NCBI GenBank assembly: GCA_902386085.1
Contig: CABMIA010000007.1
Location: forward strand, 1 to 10,216
Source: an uncultured archaeon
GTDB lineage: Archaea; Halobacteriota; Methanosarcinia; Methanosarcinales; Methanoperedenaceae
DNA: 10,216 bases
Reading direction: 5' to 3'
A program made the position numbers and the translations under genes. Under the pieces are notes generated by a model. That model was not told the DNA's origin. It did not search any database and worked only from the letters and a program-made list of their open reading frames with translations. Numbering within the stretch: position 1 is the stretch's first letter; every line of letters starts with the position of its first letter. Shown here in pieces: positions 1 through 6,990 of the stretch.

Positions 1-1
1 A

Positions 2-856
2 ATTGGTGCAATTGCAGTATCCAGGTGCCTGAGGAAGGATGATGTCAAAAGCGGCCAGAAATTTGACATCTATGGTGCTGTTTCGCTGTTCATCGCCCTC
101 GTCTCCCTATTAGTTGCATTGAGCGAAGGCCAGGAACTGGGCTGGGGTTCTTTTACCATTCTATTCCTGTTTTTTTCTTTCATGGTTTTCACAATGCTGT
201 TTTTAATTATTGAAAACAGGGCTGCGCAGCCCATGGTAGAACCTTCTCTTTTCAGGAACAGGACGCTGGCTGCGGCGGGCATGAGCGCCTCGATAAGCTT
301 TATTTCCATGTTTTCAGTGATGCTCCTGATGCCTTACTATCTTGAGAATGTTAAAGGCTATTCGCCCGCCGAGGTAGGCATTATCCTGATCTCAATACCG
401 CTTGTAATGTCCCTTGTAGCCCCGGCCAGCGGATGGATCGCAGATAAGACCGGCTCTAATCTCCTGAGCACGATAGGCATTGGCATAAGCTGCGTTTCCC
501 TGTTCATTCTCAGTTACCTGGACAAGCTTTCCACTCCATTTGAAATAACTGCTTCACTTGCCCTGTTCGGGTTCGGGATGGGGCTTTTTCAGCCGCCCAA
601 CAGCAGTATAATCATGAGTTCTGTGCCAAGGGAGAGACTTGGCATAGCAGCAGGCACAATGGCAACAATGCGAAATCTCGGCATGGTGATGGGAGTTGCG
701 ATTGGCGGAGCAGTGTTTACGAACCGGTTTGTTTTCCACAATTCCTTTGTGCCTGCATTCCAGGACACGTATCTTATTACTGCACTCATCTGTTGTACCG
801 GGATTATTACCTCGATAACACGGGGCAGTAAGATAAAAAGGGAAGAAATCAGATGA
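2..856 (+). CDS. MFS drug:H+ antiporter, DHA2 (EmrB/QacA-like) family, 5' truncated by window edge
   Basis: C-terminal 284 residues of a 14-helix major facilitator exporter in the cytoplasmic membrane, expected to expel drugs or other toxic compounds in exchange for protons. The frame is open to the left edge, so the true start lies upstream; a TTG at 119 is internal, not a start. Visible signs are FDIYGA before a helix, PSLFRNRTL, YLENVKGYSP, the motif-A-like GWIADKTG loop, and the QPPNSSIIMSSVP / GTMATMRNLG stretch typical of DHA2 proteins. About eight hydrophobic segments alternate with short loops, which fits the second half of a 14-TM protein. The basic end KIKREE is probably cytoplasmic. 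Its TGA overlaps the ATG of the downstream glycosylase (ATGA), so the two are probably co-transcribed and translationally coupled. The family call is firm; the substrate cannot be told. Confidence 0.93.
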   Translation: MGAIAVSRCLRKDDVKSGQKFDIYGAVSLFIALVSLLVALSEGQELGWGSFTILFLFFSFMVFTMLFLIIENRAAQPMVEPSLFRNRTLAAAGMSASISFISMFSVMLLMPYYLENVKGYSPAEVGIILISIPLVMSLVAPASGWIADKTGSNLLSTIGIGISCVSLFILSYLDKLSTPFEITASLALFGFGMGLFQPPNSSIIMSSVPRERLGIAAGTMATMRNLGMVMGVAIGGAVFTNRFVFHNSFVPAFQDTYLITALICCTGIITSITRGSKIKREEIR

Positions 857-1779
857 GAAAAATCAATAGTATTTCCACTTTCCGGCTCAAGCCAGTGCCG
901 CCTTTCAGGCTTGATCTGACGGCCTGGGCGCTGCGCCGGAGACCTGACAACATCGTGGATCGCTGGGACGACAAAACCTACAGGCGTGTGCTTGTTTTAA
1001 ATGAGCCTGTGGAGGTTGCGGTCACACAGGAGGGCGCATTTGATGAGCCCACTCTTTTCATAAGTGTAACGGGTGCATCGATCGGCCAGGACAAAGAACC
1101 GAAAGTTTCCGCAGTTCTGAACTGGCTCCTGGGCTCTGGGATCGACCTCTCCGGATTTTATTCCTTCGCAGCGCGAGATTCCAGACTCGGAGCGCTGGCG
1201 CAGCGTTTCAGAGGACTCAAACCCCCGCGTTTCCCCACTATATTTGAGGCTGTGGTCAACGGGATAGCCTGCCAGCAGCTTACCCTCACGGTAGGCATCA
1301 GGCTGCTCAATAAACTGGCGCAAACATATGGCGCTGCAATCAATGGCGCTCATGCTTTTCCGCGACCAGCTGACCTTGCAGGAGTCAAACCCGAAGCCCT
1401 GAGAAAGCTTGGCTTCTCCCGCCAGAAATCAATGGCGATTATCGAGCTCAGCGCTTCCATAGCTGGCGGAAATCTCGATCCGGAAGACCTGCCTGATCTC
1501 AGCGATGAAGAGGCCCTTTCACGCCTGCTCGAACTCAGGGGAGTCGGGCGCTGGACAGCAGAATATGTGCTGATGCGAGGCGCAGGGAGGCTATACGTGT
1601 TCCCTGGTGACGATGTTGGCGCCAGGAACAATTTGCAGCGCTGGCTGGGTATTGGGGAGAAGCTGGATTACGAAGGAGTGAAAAAAGCACTTGAAAGCTG
1701 GAAACCCTATGGGGGTATTATTTATTTCCACCTGCTGCTTGACCGGCTCGTTGAGGCAGGATACTTTCCTGAGCAATGA
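853..1779 (+). CDS. alkA: DNA-3-methyladenine glycosylase II, AlkA-type HhH-GPD protein
   Basis: A 308-residue monofunctional glycosylase that removes alkylated bases (3-methyladenine and related adducts) to start base excision repair. Residues 1 to about 115 match the AlkA N-terminal domain in position and length. The HhH-GPD core follows, with FEAVVNGIACQQLTL at 131-145 and the helix-hairpin-helix LRGVGRWTAEYVLMR at 228-242. The catalytic aspartate should be D254 in VFPGDDVGAR, aligning with E. coli AlkA D238 in its PDDY motif. No four-cysteine iron-sulfur motif follows the core, which argues against the EndoIII/MutY branch. The ATG overlaps the exporter stop, and a GGGAAG sits a suitable distance upstream. 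The linkage to an exporter suggests a shared response to toxic or alkylating compounds, but that is inference. The gene converges with the next one, leaving 18 bp. Confidence 0.93.
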   Translation: MRKINSISTFRLKPVPPFRLDLTAWALRRRPDNIVDRWDDKTYRRVLVLNEPVEVAVTQEGAFDEPTLFISVTGASIGQDKEPKVSAVLNWLLGSGIDLSGFYSFAARDSRLGALAQRFRGLKPPRFPTIFEAVVNGIACQQLTLTVGIRLLNKLAQTYGAAINGAHAFPRPADLAGVKPEALRKLGFSRQKSMAIIELSASIAGGNLDPEDLPDLSDEEALSRLLELRGVGRWTAEYVLMRGAGRLYVFPGDDVGARNNLQRWLGIGEKLDYEGVKKALESWKPYGGIIYFHLLLDRLVEAGYFPEQ

Positions 1780-1784
1780 AAAAA
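1779..1784 (-). terminator. Oligo-T terminator of the egsA-UPF0179 operon
   Basis: Read on the minus strand, a run of six T starts about 13 bases after the stop of the last gene of the leftward operon, with no clear hairpin. Oligo-U tracts without stem-loops are the usual archaeal intrinsic terminator. It overlaps the last base of the alkA stop codon on the other strand. Confidence 0.45.
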
Positions 1785-1797
1785 TTATGCACGGCTC

Positions 1798-2034
1798 CTA
1801 TTTTACAAGCGCTCTTCTTATATCCTGGTTGACATTTTCAAGTTTGGGAATTTCTTTTGTGAGCCGGCTGATCTCTTCTTCGCGTTTCCTGGCTGCAGGG
1901 GATTTACTTTTCTCATGGCAGGCCTCGCATCTGTATCCGAGGACAGCAAGCCTGGACGAATATATAGGATATCTTTTCCTGCCGCCCAGTTCAGCCTCGC
2001 AATCCATACACCTGTTCTGGTCGATATTTTCCAT
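1798..2034 (-). CDS. Small double-CxxC putative zinc-binding protein, unknown function
   Basis: A 78-residue protein with two CxxC pairs, C9-x2-C12 and C36-x2-C39, spaced as in a small zinc ribbon that would bind one metal ion. The residues between are short and basic (GGRKRYP). The C-terminal half (about 46-78) is charged and predicted helical, perhaps a short coiled coil, with no signal peptide or membrane segment. I do not recognise a named family; a nucleic-acid-binding or scaffold role is only a guess. Its ATG follows the UPF0179 stop directly (TAA-ATG). The GGTGAAGAGG just upstream lies inside the end of that gene, so translation is likely coupled. Last gene of the egsA operon. Confidence 0.8.
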   Translation of the reverse strand: MENIDQNRCMDCEAELGGRKRYPIYSSRLAVLGYRCEACHEKSKSPAARKREEEISRLTKEIPKLENVNQDIRRALVK

Positions 2035-2484
2035 TTACCTCTTCACCTCAACCACTTTCAATGTATAACCGCGTTCGCAGGGTCCAGGCAATTCGCTCTC
2101 TACATTGATAACCGTGAACCTATCCCCGCGCCTGAGACCGGAAGGACGGCATAAGACAAAATTTGCACAGTTAGGGAGATTGCAGGATACGGGCTCATAT
2201 ACAATTGTCGAGCCTTTGATGGCTTTCCTCGATTCTACGCTCATTTTAATCGGTTCCTCGACAACCTCTACCGCTAAGACACCGCAATCGTGCACAGAAC
2301 ACTCATGCTTTCCGCCATTTCTCAGATTGACTATCCTGTACCTGCTTCCTGTATTCAGGCCAAGGCATGTCTTATTGAGTTTGCAGGCATCACAATCTTT
2401 TGCGGCCCCTTTAAATATGAACTCGTTCCCTACTTTTGCAAGCTTCGTCCCAATCAAAGTTATTATTGTATCGGATTCTTCCAT
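2035..2484 (-). CDS. UPF0179 family archaeal cysteine-rich protein
   Basis: A 149-residue soluble protein of the archaeal UPF0179 family, whose function is not established. It has nine cysteines at 31, 34, 40, 62, 67, 101, 106, 112 and 136. They form three clusters, CDACKLNKTC, CSVHDC and CNLPNCANFVLC, plus one in GPCERGY. This strongly suggests metal binding (zinc or an iron-sulfur cluster). Beta-rich segments such as GSRYRIVNL, GDRFTVINV and GYTLKVVEVKR separate the clusters, suggesting small barrel-like modules. A GGTGA five bases before the ATG supports the start. It sits 30 bp downstream of egsA and abuts the next small CxxC gene, so all three should share a transcript. The family call is from memory of the cysteine pattern and length. 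Confidence 0.87.
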   Translation of the reverse strand: MEESDTIITLIGTKLAKVGNEFIFKGAAKDCDACKLNKTCLGLNTGSRYRIVNLRNGGKHECSVHDCGVLAVEVVEEPIKMSVESRKAIKGSTIVYEPVSCNLPNCANFVLCRPSGLRRGDRFTVINVESELPGPCERGYTLKVVEVKR

Positions 2485-2514
2485 TTAATTCACCTTTTAT
2501 TTAATTTATAATAA

Positions 2515-3582
2515 TTATATTACTTTTGTAATCCTTGCCGCTTTCAGGGCTGCTTCACGCGTTAAACCTGTTCCGAGTATGGTGTATCTCTCTGGCCTGA
2601 TTTTGTGTGCATTAAGGAGTGCCTGTATAATATATTCTTCCTCTATCCCGAGTTCGGAGGCGCACACAGGCGCGCCGATCGTTTTAAGGGCAGACCTGAT
2701 CTCCTGCCAGTTGCCGCCGTGCAGGTACATCATAATTATCGTTCCAACCCCGCACTGCTCGCCATGAAGCGCAGGTTTGGGAGCTATCTCATCCAGCGCA
2801 TGGCTGAACTTATGCTCGGAACCGCTTGCAGGACGTGAAGAACCTGCAATGCTCATTGCCACCCCGCTTGCCACAAGCGCTTTCATGACAGTCCACGCAG
2901 ACTCTTCTATGCCAGGTTTTATTGCCTCGGCGGATTCGATAAGTATTTTTGCGGTCATGTTGGATATTATCGAAGCGTACTCGCTAAAAGGTTCATCGCG
3001 AAGCCTGTGGGCAAGTTCCCAGTCCCTCACCGCAGTGTAGTTTGAGATGATATCGCCGCATCCCGCAGCAAGAAGGCGGTAAGGTGCGGATGCTATGATA
3101 GCAGTATCTGCAATTACCCCGACAGGACTGTTTGCGGCCTCTGAGACTGTTGTTTTATCTTTTATGATAGAAGCCCTGGAAGAAACTATGCCGTCATGGG
3201 ACGCAGCAGTCGGGACGCTTATGAAAGGGAGGTCAAGATGCTTTGAAGCAAGCTTGGCTATATCTATGGATTTTCCGCCTCCCACGCCCAGCAGGAATGA
3301 GGCTTCTGCCTCGTTAGATATTTTCTCAACTTTCATGACCTCATCAAGCGTTGGATCTGCTACGATCGCTACATCCACGCTAAAACCAGCGTCTTCCAGC
3401 GTTACCTGAACTGTCTTTCCCGCAGCATGAAGCGTAGAGCTTCCCGCAACTATCAGGGCATTCCCATTAAGCTTAAGGTCTTTACACACCTTACCAGTGT
3501 CGCTGATAACTCCATGGCCGACTACAACGTTTCTCGGAAGCTGCATCCATTTGTTCTTATAGTTCTCTTTGATGTCTTTCAT
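2515..3582 (-). CDS. egsA: sn-glycerol-1-phosphate dehydrogenase (NAD(P)+)
   Basis: A 355-residue cytoplasmic enzyme that reduces dihydroxyacetone phosphate to sn-glycerol-1-phosphate, the backbone of archaeal ether lipids. It belongs to the iron/zinc-dependent alcohol dehydrogenase/glycerol dehydrogenase superfamily. Visible marks are the nucleotide-binding GVGGGKSID at 99-107, PTAASHDG at 124-131, and the metal ligands D177 (GCGD), H257 (SGSEHKFSH) and H273 (ALHGEQCG). The length is normal. The called start has no convincing Shine-Dalgarno, so it may have a very short leader. Met13 ([12 protein letters not shown]) is an alternative that would remove a charged N-terminal extension. It diverges from the DUF63 gene with 11 bp between start codons, and its likely TATA box lies inside that gene. 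This gene is the strongest evidence that the host is archaeal. Confidence 0.96.
   Translation of the reverse strand: MKDIKENYKNKWMQLPRNVVVGHGVISDTGKVCKDLKLNGNALIVAGSSTLHAAGKTVQVTLEDAGFSVDVAIVADPTLDEVMKVEKISNEAEASFLLGVGGGKSIDIAKLASKHLDLPFISVPTAASHDGIVSSRASIIKDKTTVSEAANSPVGVIADTAIIASAPYRLLAAGCGDIISNYTAVRDWELAHRLRDEPFSEYASIISNMTAKILIESAEAIKPGIEESAWTVMKALVASGVAMSIAGSSRPASGSEHKFSHALDEIAPKPALHGEQCGVGTIIMMYLHGGNWQEIRSALKTIGAPVCASELGIEEEYIIQALLNAHKIRPERYTILGTGLTREAALKAARITKVI
3557..3562 (+). promoter_or_regulatory. Possible TATA box for the DUF63-SpoIIM operon
   Basis: TTATAG lies about 32-37 bp before the DUF63 start codon, inside the 5' end of egsA on the other strand. The spacing would give a leader of only a few bases. 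The match to an archaeal TATA box is weak, but there is no other room for a promoter in this tight divergent arrangement. Confidence 0.25.
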
Positions 3583-3593
3583 AGGGTCTTGAT

Positions 3594-4454
3594 ATGAGTA
3601 TAATAGATACAGTCTGGCAGTATATATATAAGTATTACATTAACGGTATAATCAATGATACATCGTATAATCCCGTAGATACAGTAACTTATGCGATACT
3701 TCTTGGCATCAGTATTTTCTGGGTATTGAGATTACTTGAAAAACTAAAAGTTGAGATAAATAGCAGGTTCATAATCGCTGTCACGCCGTACATCATTGCA
3801 GGCTCATCCCTGCGCGTGCTTGAGGATTCAAACATATTCACTCCACCGCTGCGGTATCTTTTTATAACGCCCATTATTTATTTTTTCATCTTTGCAGTAA
3901 CAGTAAGCATACTTGCACTTGCAGTTACTCTTGAAAGAAAGGGGACGATAAAGGATTATCATAAATTTTTTGGTTATTTCGGCATCGCATGGACTTTTGT
4001 TAATATTTCAGCGCTGCTGATGGTGGGGGAAGTAAAGAACCTGATCCCTGCGGCCGCTATTCTGGCGCTTGGTTTTATTTCGACTTACGCAGTCTATTTT
4101 GTATCAGGGAGATTGAATTTTACTCTGCTTACAAATAAACTCAATATCTCGATCCTGTTCTCACATCTTCTGGATGCGTCCTCAACATTTATCGGGATGG
4201 ACTGGCTCGGATATTATGAAAAGCATGTGGCTCCGACCTTTTTTATTAACCTGGCGGGAAATTATATAGATCATCCTTCCATTGTGATGTATCCCTTGAA
4301 GCTGCTCGTGTTCATACCCGTGCTTTATATGCTCGATAACAGATTTGATGTTAAAAAAGAAGGAAAACTTATAAATCTTATGAAACTCGCTATATTAGTG
4401 CTGGGATTGTCGCCCGCAACGCGGAACACCCTGCGGATCCTGATGGGGGTTTAG
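3594..4454 (+). CDS. DUF63 family archaeal integral membrane protein
   Basis: A 286-residue polytopic membrane protein of the archaeal DUF63 family; its biochemical role is not established. About seven or eight hydrophobic segments are visible, near 28-46, 59-72, 88-112, 127-147, 150-171, 183-200, 233-247 and 262-272. Conserved polar features lie in or next to membranes: GSSLRVLED (70-78), [14 protein letters not shown] (190-203) and the C-terminal SPATRNTLR (273-281). The buried Asp/His/Arg residues hint at an enzyme or transporter rather than a mere anchor, which is inference. The ATG is preceded by a modest AGGG eight bases away. It is followed after one base by the SpoIIM-family gene, so the two are almost surely co-translated and may act together in the membrane. 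Confidence 0.9.
   Translation: MSIIDTVWQYIYKYYINGIINDTSYNPVDTVTYAILLGISIFWVLRLLEKLKVEINSRFIIAVTPYIIAGSSLRVLEDSNIFTPPLRYLFITPIIYFFIFAVTVSILALAVTLERKGTIKDYHKFFGYFGIAWTFVNISALLMVGEVKNLIPAAAILALGFISTYAVYFVSGRLNFTLLTNKLNISILFSHLLDASSTFIGMDWLGYYEKHVAPTFFINLAGNYIDHPSIVMYPLKLLVFIPVLYMLDNRFDVKKEGKLINLMKLAILVLGLSPATRNTLRILMGV
3621..3630 (-). promoter_or_regulatory. Probable TATA box of egsA inside the DUF63 coding region
   Basis: An alternating TA tract of ten bases lies 39-48 bp upstream of the egsA start codon. Archaeal TATA boxes sit about 25-30 bp before the transcript start, so initiation would fall near 3597-3600, giving a leader of about 15-18 bases. The tract is also codons for the N-terminal part of the DUF63 protein, so it serves two roles if the call is right. 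Confidence 0.45.
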
Positions 4455-4455
4455 A

Positions 4456-5310
4456 ATGCAATATTTGTTCAGGTGGGATGAAATTCCCGGGGAAGGCACA
4501 GAGAGATTTATAAATTTCTTAATACAGGATTTCGGCATTGATTGGGCAAAAAACGCAAAAATTGAAAAAATCGACGGCGGTAATGCCATAATTATAACCA
4601 CAGATACTAAATATCTATCCCTGAGGCTTGACGATGAAAAAACAAAGGCCACCCTTTCGATAGATTTCATTAGAAAGGGTGATTTCATTGTAAAGACCGA
4701 GAATGGCAGTTTGAATGTTTATAAAATGCAAAGAGACATGCAATACCTGTATTCTTTGAAAAATTATCTCATTGCAATCACAGGGATCTTTATTATTTCA
4801 ATGATCATAGGGTTAATAGTATCCGCATCGAATCCCGCATTATCCGAAAATTACCTCGGGATTTTTAAAAACTCGTTTAGCTGGATAAAAACGCTTAATC
4901 CGATTGTCATAATGTTCGTGATTTTCCTGAACAATGCGTTTAAAAGCCTCCTTGCCCTTGTGCTGGGTGTCGGGCTTGGCATCATTCCTGTTCTTTTTGT
5001 AGCAGGCAACGGGATAGTCCTGAGCATACTGGCTGACACGGTATCAAAGCAGCAGGGGACTCTTTTTGTGATCGCCGCGCTCCTGCCCCACGGTATAATC
5101 GAGGTTCCGATGATACTGATAAGTGCAGGTATCGGGCTCAGGCTCGGGGATGTGATGTACTTGTCAATGAAAGGCATTAAAGTGGATATAAAAGAGGAAT
5201 TGAATGAAGGCCTCGGGTTTTATCTGAGAAAAATAGTTCCCCTGCTTTTTATCGCTGCTATGGTTGAAACGTTTGTGACGCCTGTAATTGCCTCGATGTT
5301 TATGCATTAG
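4456..5310 (+). CDS. SpoIIM (DUF95) family membrane protein with extra N-terminal soluble domain
   Basis: A 284-residue protein in two parts. Residues 1 to about 92 are a soluble alpha/beta domain without hydrophobic segments (WDEIPGEG, FGIDWAKNAKIEKIDGG, LSLRLDDEKTKATL, FIVKTENGSLNVYK). From memory it resembles a small domain found in hypothetical proteins of methanotrophic archaea; I cannot verify this here. Residues about 100-284 form a SpoIIM-type domain with about five membrane segments and the hallmark FLNNAFKSLLA (157-167), AGNG (183-186) and LPHGIIEVP (210-218). SpoIIM in Bacillus acts in engulfment, but archaeal relatives are membrane proteins of unknown role. The usual family length is under about 220 residues, so the N-terminal part is an accessory fusion. 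The start lies one base after the DUF63 stop, with a G-rich ribosome site inside that gene. Confidence 0.87.
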   Translation: MQYLFRWDEIPGEGTERFINFLIQDFGIDWAKNAKIEKIDGGNAIIITTDTKYLSLRLDDEKTKATLSIDFIRKGDFIVKTENGSLNVYKMQRDMQYLYSLKNYLIAITGIFIISMIIGLIVSASNPALSENYLGIFKNSFSWIKTLNPIVIMFVIFLNNAFKSLLALVLGVGLGIIPVLFVAGNGIVLSILADTVSKQQGTLFVIAALLPHGIIEVPMILISAGIGLRLGDVMYLSMKGIKVDIKEELNEGLGFYLRKIVPLLFIAAMVETFVTPVIASMFMH

Positions 5311-5311
5311 C

Positions 5312-5316
5312 TTTTT
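5312..5316 (+). terminator. Oligo-T tract directly after the SpoIIM-family gene
   Basis: Five T residues begin two bases after the TAG stop and could end the DUF63-SpoIIM transcript in the archaeal way. No stem-loop is evident. Confidence 0.35.
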
Positions 5317-5368
5317 ATCAAAACATCAATAAGCAAGAATCAATGATGAAACCCAACTTCCAGTAAGC

Positions 5369-5374
5369 TTTTTT
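5369..5374 (+). terminator. Second oligo-T tract in the convergent gap
   Basis: Six T residues about 60 bp past the SpoIIM-family stop, inside the 99-bp gap to the convergent CBS gene. Paired T tracts often act as primary and backup archaeal terminators. The rest of the gap shows no gene. Confidence 0.4.
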
Positions 5375-5409
5375 CATTAACCCCCAACTTGTAAGAATTT
5401 GAATCTATT

Positions 5410-5814
5410 CTAAGCCCGCGCAGCTTCCCTTACAATGTCGCTTGCGCTCAGTATGCCGATGGGTCTTTGCGAAGCTCCTACGCCGCGCTCAGAGAAGATG
5501 AGCAGCCTGTGAATGTGCTTTTCTTTCATTATCCGTGCAGCTTCCCCAAGAGTAGAGGTCGGTTTGGCTGTTTCCACATGAGAAGTCATTATGGTTTCTG
5601 CAGTCATATTTTCCCAGTTCTCTTTACCAATTACCTTCAGTATATCCATGTCTGATATAATCCCCATTGCCTCGCCATCAGGCCCGACAACAGCGACCGC
5701 GGAAAGTCCCTGTTTACTCAGCATACCTGTGATATTTTTGGCAGTGGCGCACATTGGAACTGTTACTACTCCTCTGGTCATTACATCTCTCAATAGCTTG
5801 TTGTCTAATCTCAT
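5410..5814 (-). CDS. Stand-alone tandem CBS-domain protein
   Basis: A 134-residue cytoplasmic protein made almost wholly of two CBS domains, at about 7-65 (DVMTRGVVTVP to GIISDMDILKVI) and 73-130 (TIMTSHVETAKP to GILSASDIVREA). A CBS pair forms a Bateman module that binds adenosine nucleotides or similar ligands and normally regulates a partner. No output domain is attached, so it probably works in trans or as a nucleotide sensor. The phrase IHRLLIFSE in the second domain is typical. A GGAG nine bases before the ATG supports the start. It is a single-gene unit, converging with the SpoIIM-family gene. It lies downstream of the SDR/thiolase operon on the same strand, across an AT-rich gap of 190 bp. 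The ligand and target cannot be told. Confidence 0.92.
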   Translation of the reverse strand: MRLDNKLLRDVMTRGVVTVPMCATAKNITGMLSKQGLSAVAVVGPDGEAMGIISDMDILKVIGKENWENMTAETIMTSHVETAKPTSTLGEAARIMKEKHIHRLLIFSERGVGASQRPIGILSASDIVREAARA

Positions 5815-5862
5815 ATCGCATTTCTCCTTCAGATACTACGTTTCTAATTCCTTGGTTAAATA

Positions 5863-5882
5863 ATTAATCGCTAATGATTAAT
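5863..5882. promoter_or_regulatory. 7-bp inverted repeat upstream of the CBS gene, possible operator
   Basis: ATTAATC and GATTAAT form perfect 7-bp arms around a 6-bp spacer. They lie 49-68 bp upstream of the CBS start codon, in a very AT-rich region, next to TATA-like sequence on the minus strand (TTAATTATTTAA, about 5857-5868). A dimeric repressor could bind here and block the promoter. AT-rich DNA gives such palindromes by chance fairly often, so this is tentative. Confidence 0.3.
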
Positions 5883-5919
5883 AATAATTGATAGTTAATA
5901 AACGTTTTAATTTTTTAAC

Positions 5920-5924
5920 AAAAA
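5920..5924 (-). terminator. Possible oligo-T terminator of the SDR/thiolase operon
   Basis: Read on the minus strand, a T5 tract follows the last small ORF of the operon by about 80 bases. It lies just before the AT-rich promoter region of the CBS gene. It may separate the two transcription units; no hairpin is seen. Confidence 0.3.
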
Positions 5925-6004
5925 TGCCTTGGAATTTAAAAGCTGAACTATAGTACTTCATTGATTTCCCCTAAATTGCGAAAGATCCTTCAATTCAGTG
6001 GAGA

Positions 6005-6160
6005 TTATCCTACGATTTTTCTTACGTCAAGCAAAGGGATGTGGTATTCCCCGGATACGGCGTTCATGGCTTTTACCATGGCTTTACGTTCGTTCAAACC
6101 TGTACGTAAGAATTCATCTTTCCTTTTCGAGATGGCATCCAATACACCAAATACGTCCAT
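6005..6160 (-). CDS. Small ORF (51 aa) at the end of the SDR/thiolase operon, unknown
   Basis: Reads MDVFGVLDAISKRKDEFLRT and ends in HIPLLDVRKIVG, 51 residues. No signal peptide, cysteines or membrane segment. The first 40 residues are amphipathic and probably helical, followed by a short hydrophobic tail. A strong GGGGAG lies six bases before the ATG, comparable with the ribosome sites of the enzymes in the same operon; this is the main reason to believe it. It follows the last SDR by 89 bp on the same strand. A competing 49-residue frame (6094-6243) lacks a ribosome site. I do not recognise the family. It might be a small partner or regulator of the operon enzymes. Confidence 0.55.
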   Translation of the reverse strand: MDVFGVLDAISKRKDEFLRTGLNERKAMVKAMNAVSGEYHIPLLDVRKIVG

Positions 6161-6249
6161 TTCTTACTCCCCGACATATATAAATTTGATGAGGCGTTAT
6201 TATTGATATCCACTGAGTTATCTTGTGGAACTCCCAAAGCCATCGGACA

Positions 6250-6990
6250 TTACAGGACTAATCCTCCATCAACACTTAGCACGGTTCCGGTTACGAATTG
6301 CGCATCATCTGAGGCAAGATAAAGATACGCATGTGCAACGTCCCTGGGTTCACCCAGCCTTCGAAGAGGGGTTTTTTCTTTCATCATTTCAAGAATTTTT
6401 TCCGGAACATTCGAGGTCATCGGGGTCGTTATAAATCCGGGTGCCACCGCGTTGACCCGTACCCCCTTTTTCCCAAGTTCTTTTGCCAGGGCCTTGGTCA
6501 TGCCGATCAACCCTGCCTTGGCCGCTGCATAATTGGCCTGGCCTACGTTACCGAACAATCCCACAACAGAAGAAGCATTGATTATCACACCGCTTCCCTG
6601 GCTGACCATGGTCTCGACAACAGCCTGGATGCAGTTAAAGGCGCCTTTAAGATTTACATTAATTACCCTGTCCCACTGTTCCTCGGTCATCTTAAAAATG
6701 AGGGCATCCTGGACAATGCCAGCATTATTGATAAGGACATCAATTTTCCCATATCTCTCAAGGACTTCTCCGGCCATTTGTTTCGATTGTTCCCTGCTGG
6801 AAGCGTCAAGTTTGACGAAAAACCCTTCACCGCCATTTTTCCGGACCTCCTCTACCGTTTCAGAGCCGCCTTTCTCATTTATATCTGCCACAACGACCCT
6901 GGCTCCTTCAAGCGCAAAGAGAAGCGCAGTTTCTTTTCCTATTCCGCTTCCAGCACCTGTTATGATTGCCACCTTGTTTTCAAGTTTCAT
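6250..6990 (-). CDS. SDR-family 3-ketoacyl reductase/3-hydroxyacyl dehydrogenase, NAD(H)-type signature
   Basis: A 246-residue classical short-chain dehydrogenase, probably interconverting a 3-ketoacyl-CoA (or -ACP) and its 3-hydroxy form. Visible marks are the dinucleotide motif TGAGSGIG (11-18), NNAG (88-91), the catalytic triad S141, Y154 and K158 (INASS, then NYAAAK), and the C-terminal VDGG. The second beta strand ends VVVADINEKG, with D36 where NAD-preferring enzymes carry an acid. This suggests NAD(H) use and perhaps the oxidative direction. GGAGA upstream of the ATG fixes the start. It is very similar, residue for residue and in exact length, to the first gene of this operon, most strongly in the C-terminal half (QGSGVIINASS, VPEKILEMMK). 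It is separated from the preceding small ORF by 110 bp. The substrate is inferred from context. Confidence 0.9.
   Translation of the reverse strand: MKLENKVAIITGAGSGIGKETALLFALEGARVVVADINEKGGSETVEEVRKNGGEGFFVKLDASSREQSKQMAGEVLERYGKIDVLINNAGIVQDALIFKMTEEQWDRVINVNLKGAFNCIQAVVETMVSQGSGVIINASSVVGLFGNVGQANYAAAKAGLIGMTKALAKELGKKGVRVNAVAPGFITTPMTSNVPEKILEMMKEKTPLRRLGEPRDVAHAYLYLASDDAQFVTGTVLSVDGGLVL

Noticed and set aside
119..121. TTG as the start of the exporter
   Set aside because: The frame is open upstream to the window edge and encodes conserved DHA2 sequence (FDIYGA), so the codon is internal.
1691..2068. 125-codon plus-strand frame spanning the end of alkA and the small CxxC gene
   Set aside because: It overlaps two supported genes in other frames; the two CxxC pairs and TAA-ATG coupling on the minus strand are better evidence.
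4851..5177. 108-codon minus-strand frame inside the SpoIIM-family gene
   Set aside because: Antisense shadow; the plus strand carries the FLNNA and LPHGIIEVP hallmarks and consistent membrane segments.
6175..6186. TATA-like TTTATATATG on the minus strand before the 51-aa ORF
   Set aside because: It is only about 15-25 bases from the start codon, so a transcript would begin at or inside the ORF; more likely chance in AT-rich spacer.
6094..6243. A 49-codon minus-strand frame overlapping the 51-aa small ORF
   Set aside because: It has no ribosome site and a low-complexity Asn/Ser-rich start, while the overlapping frame has a strong GGGGAG.
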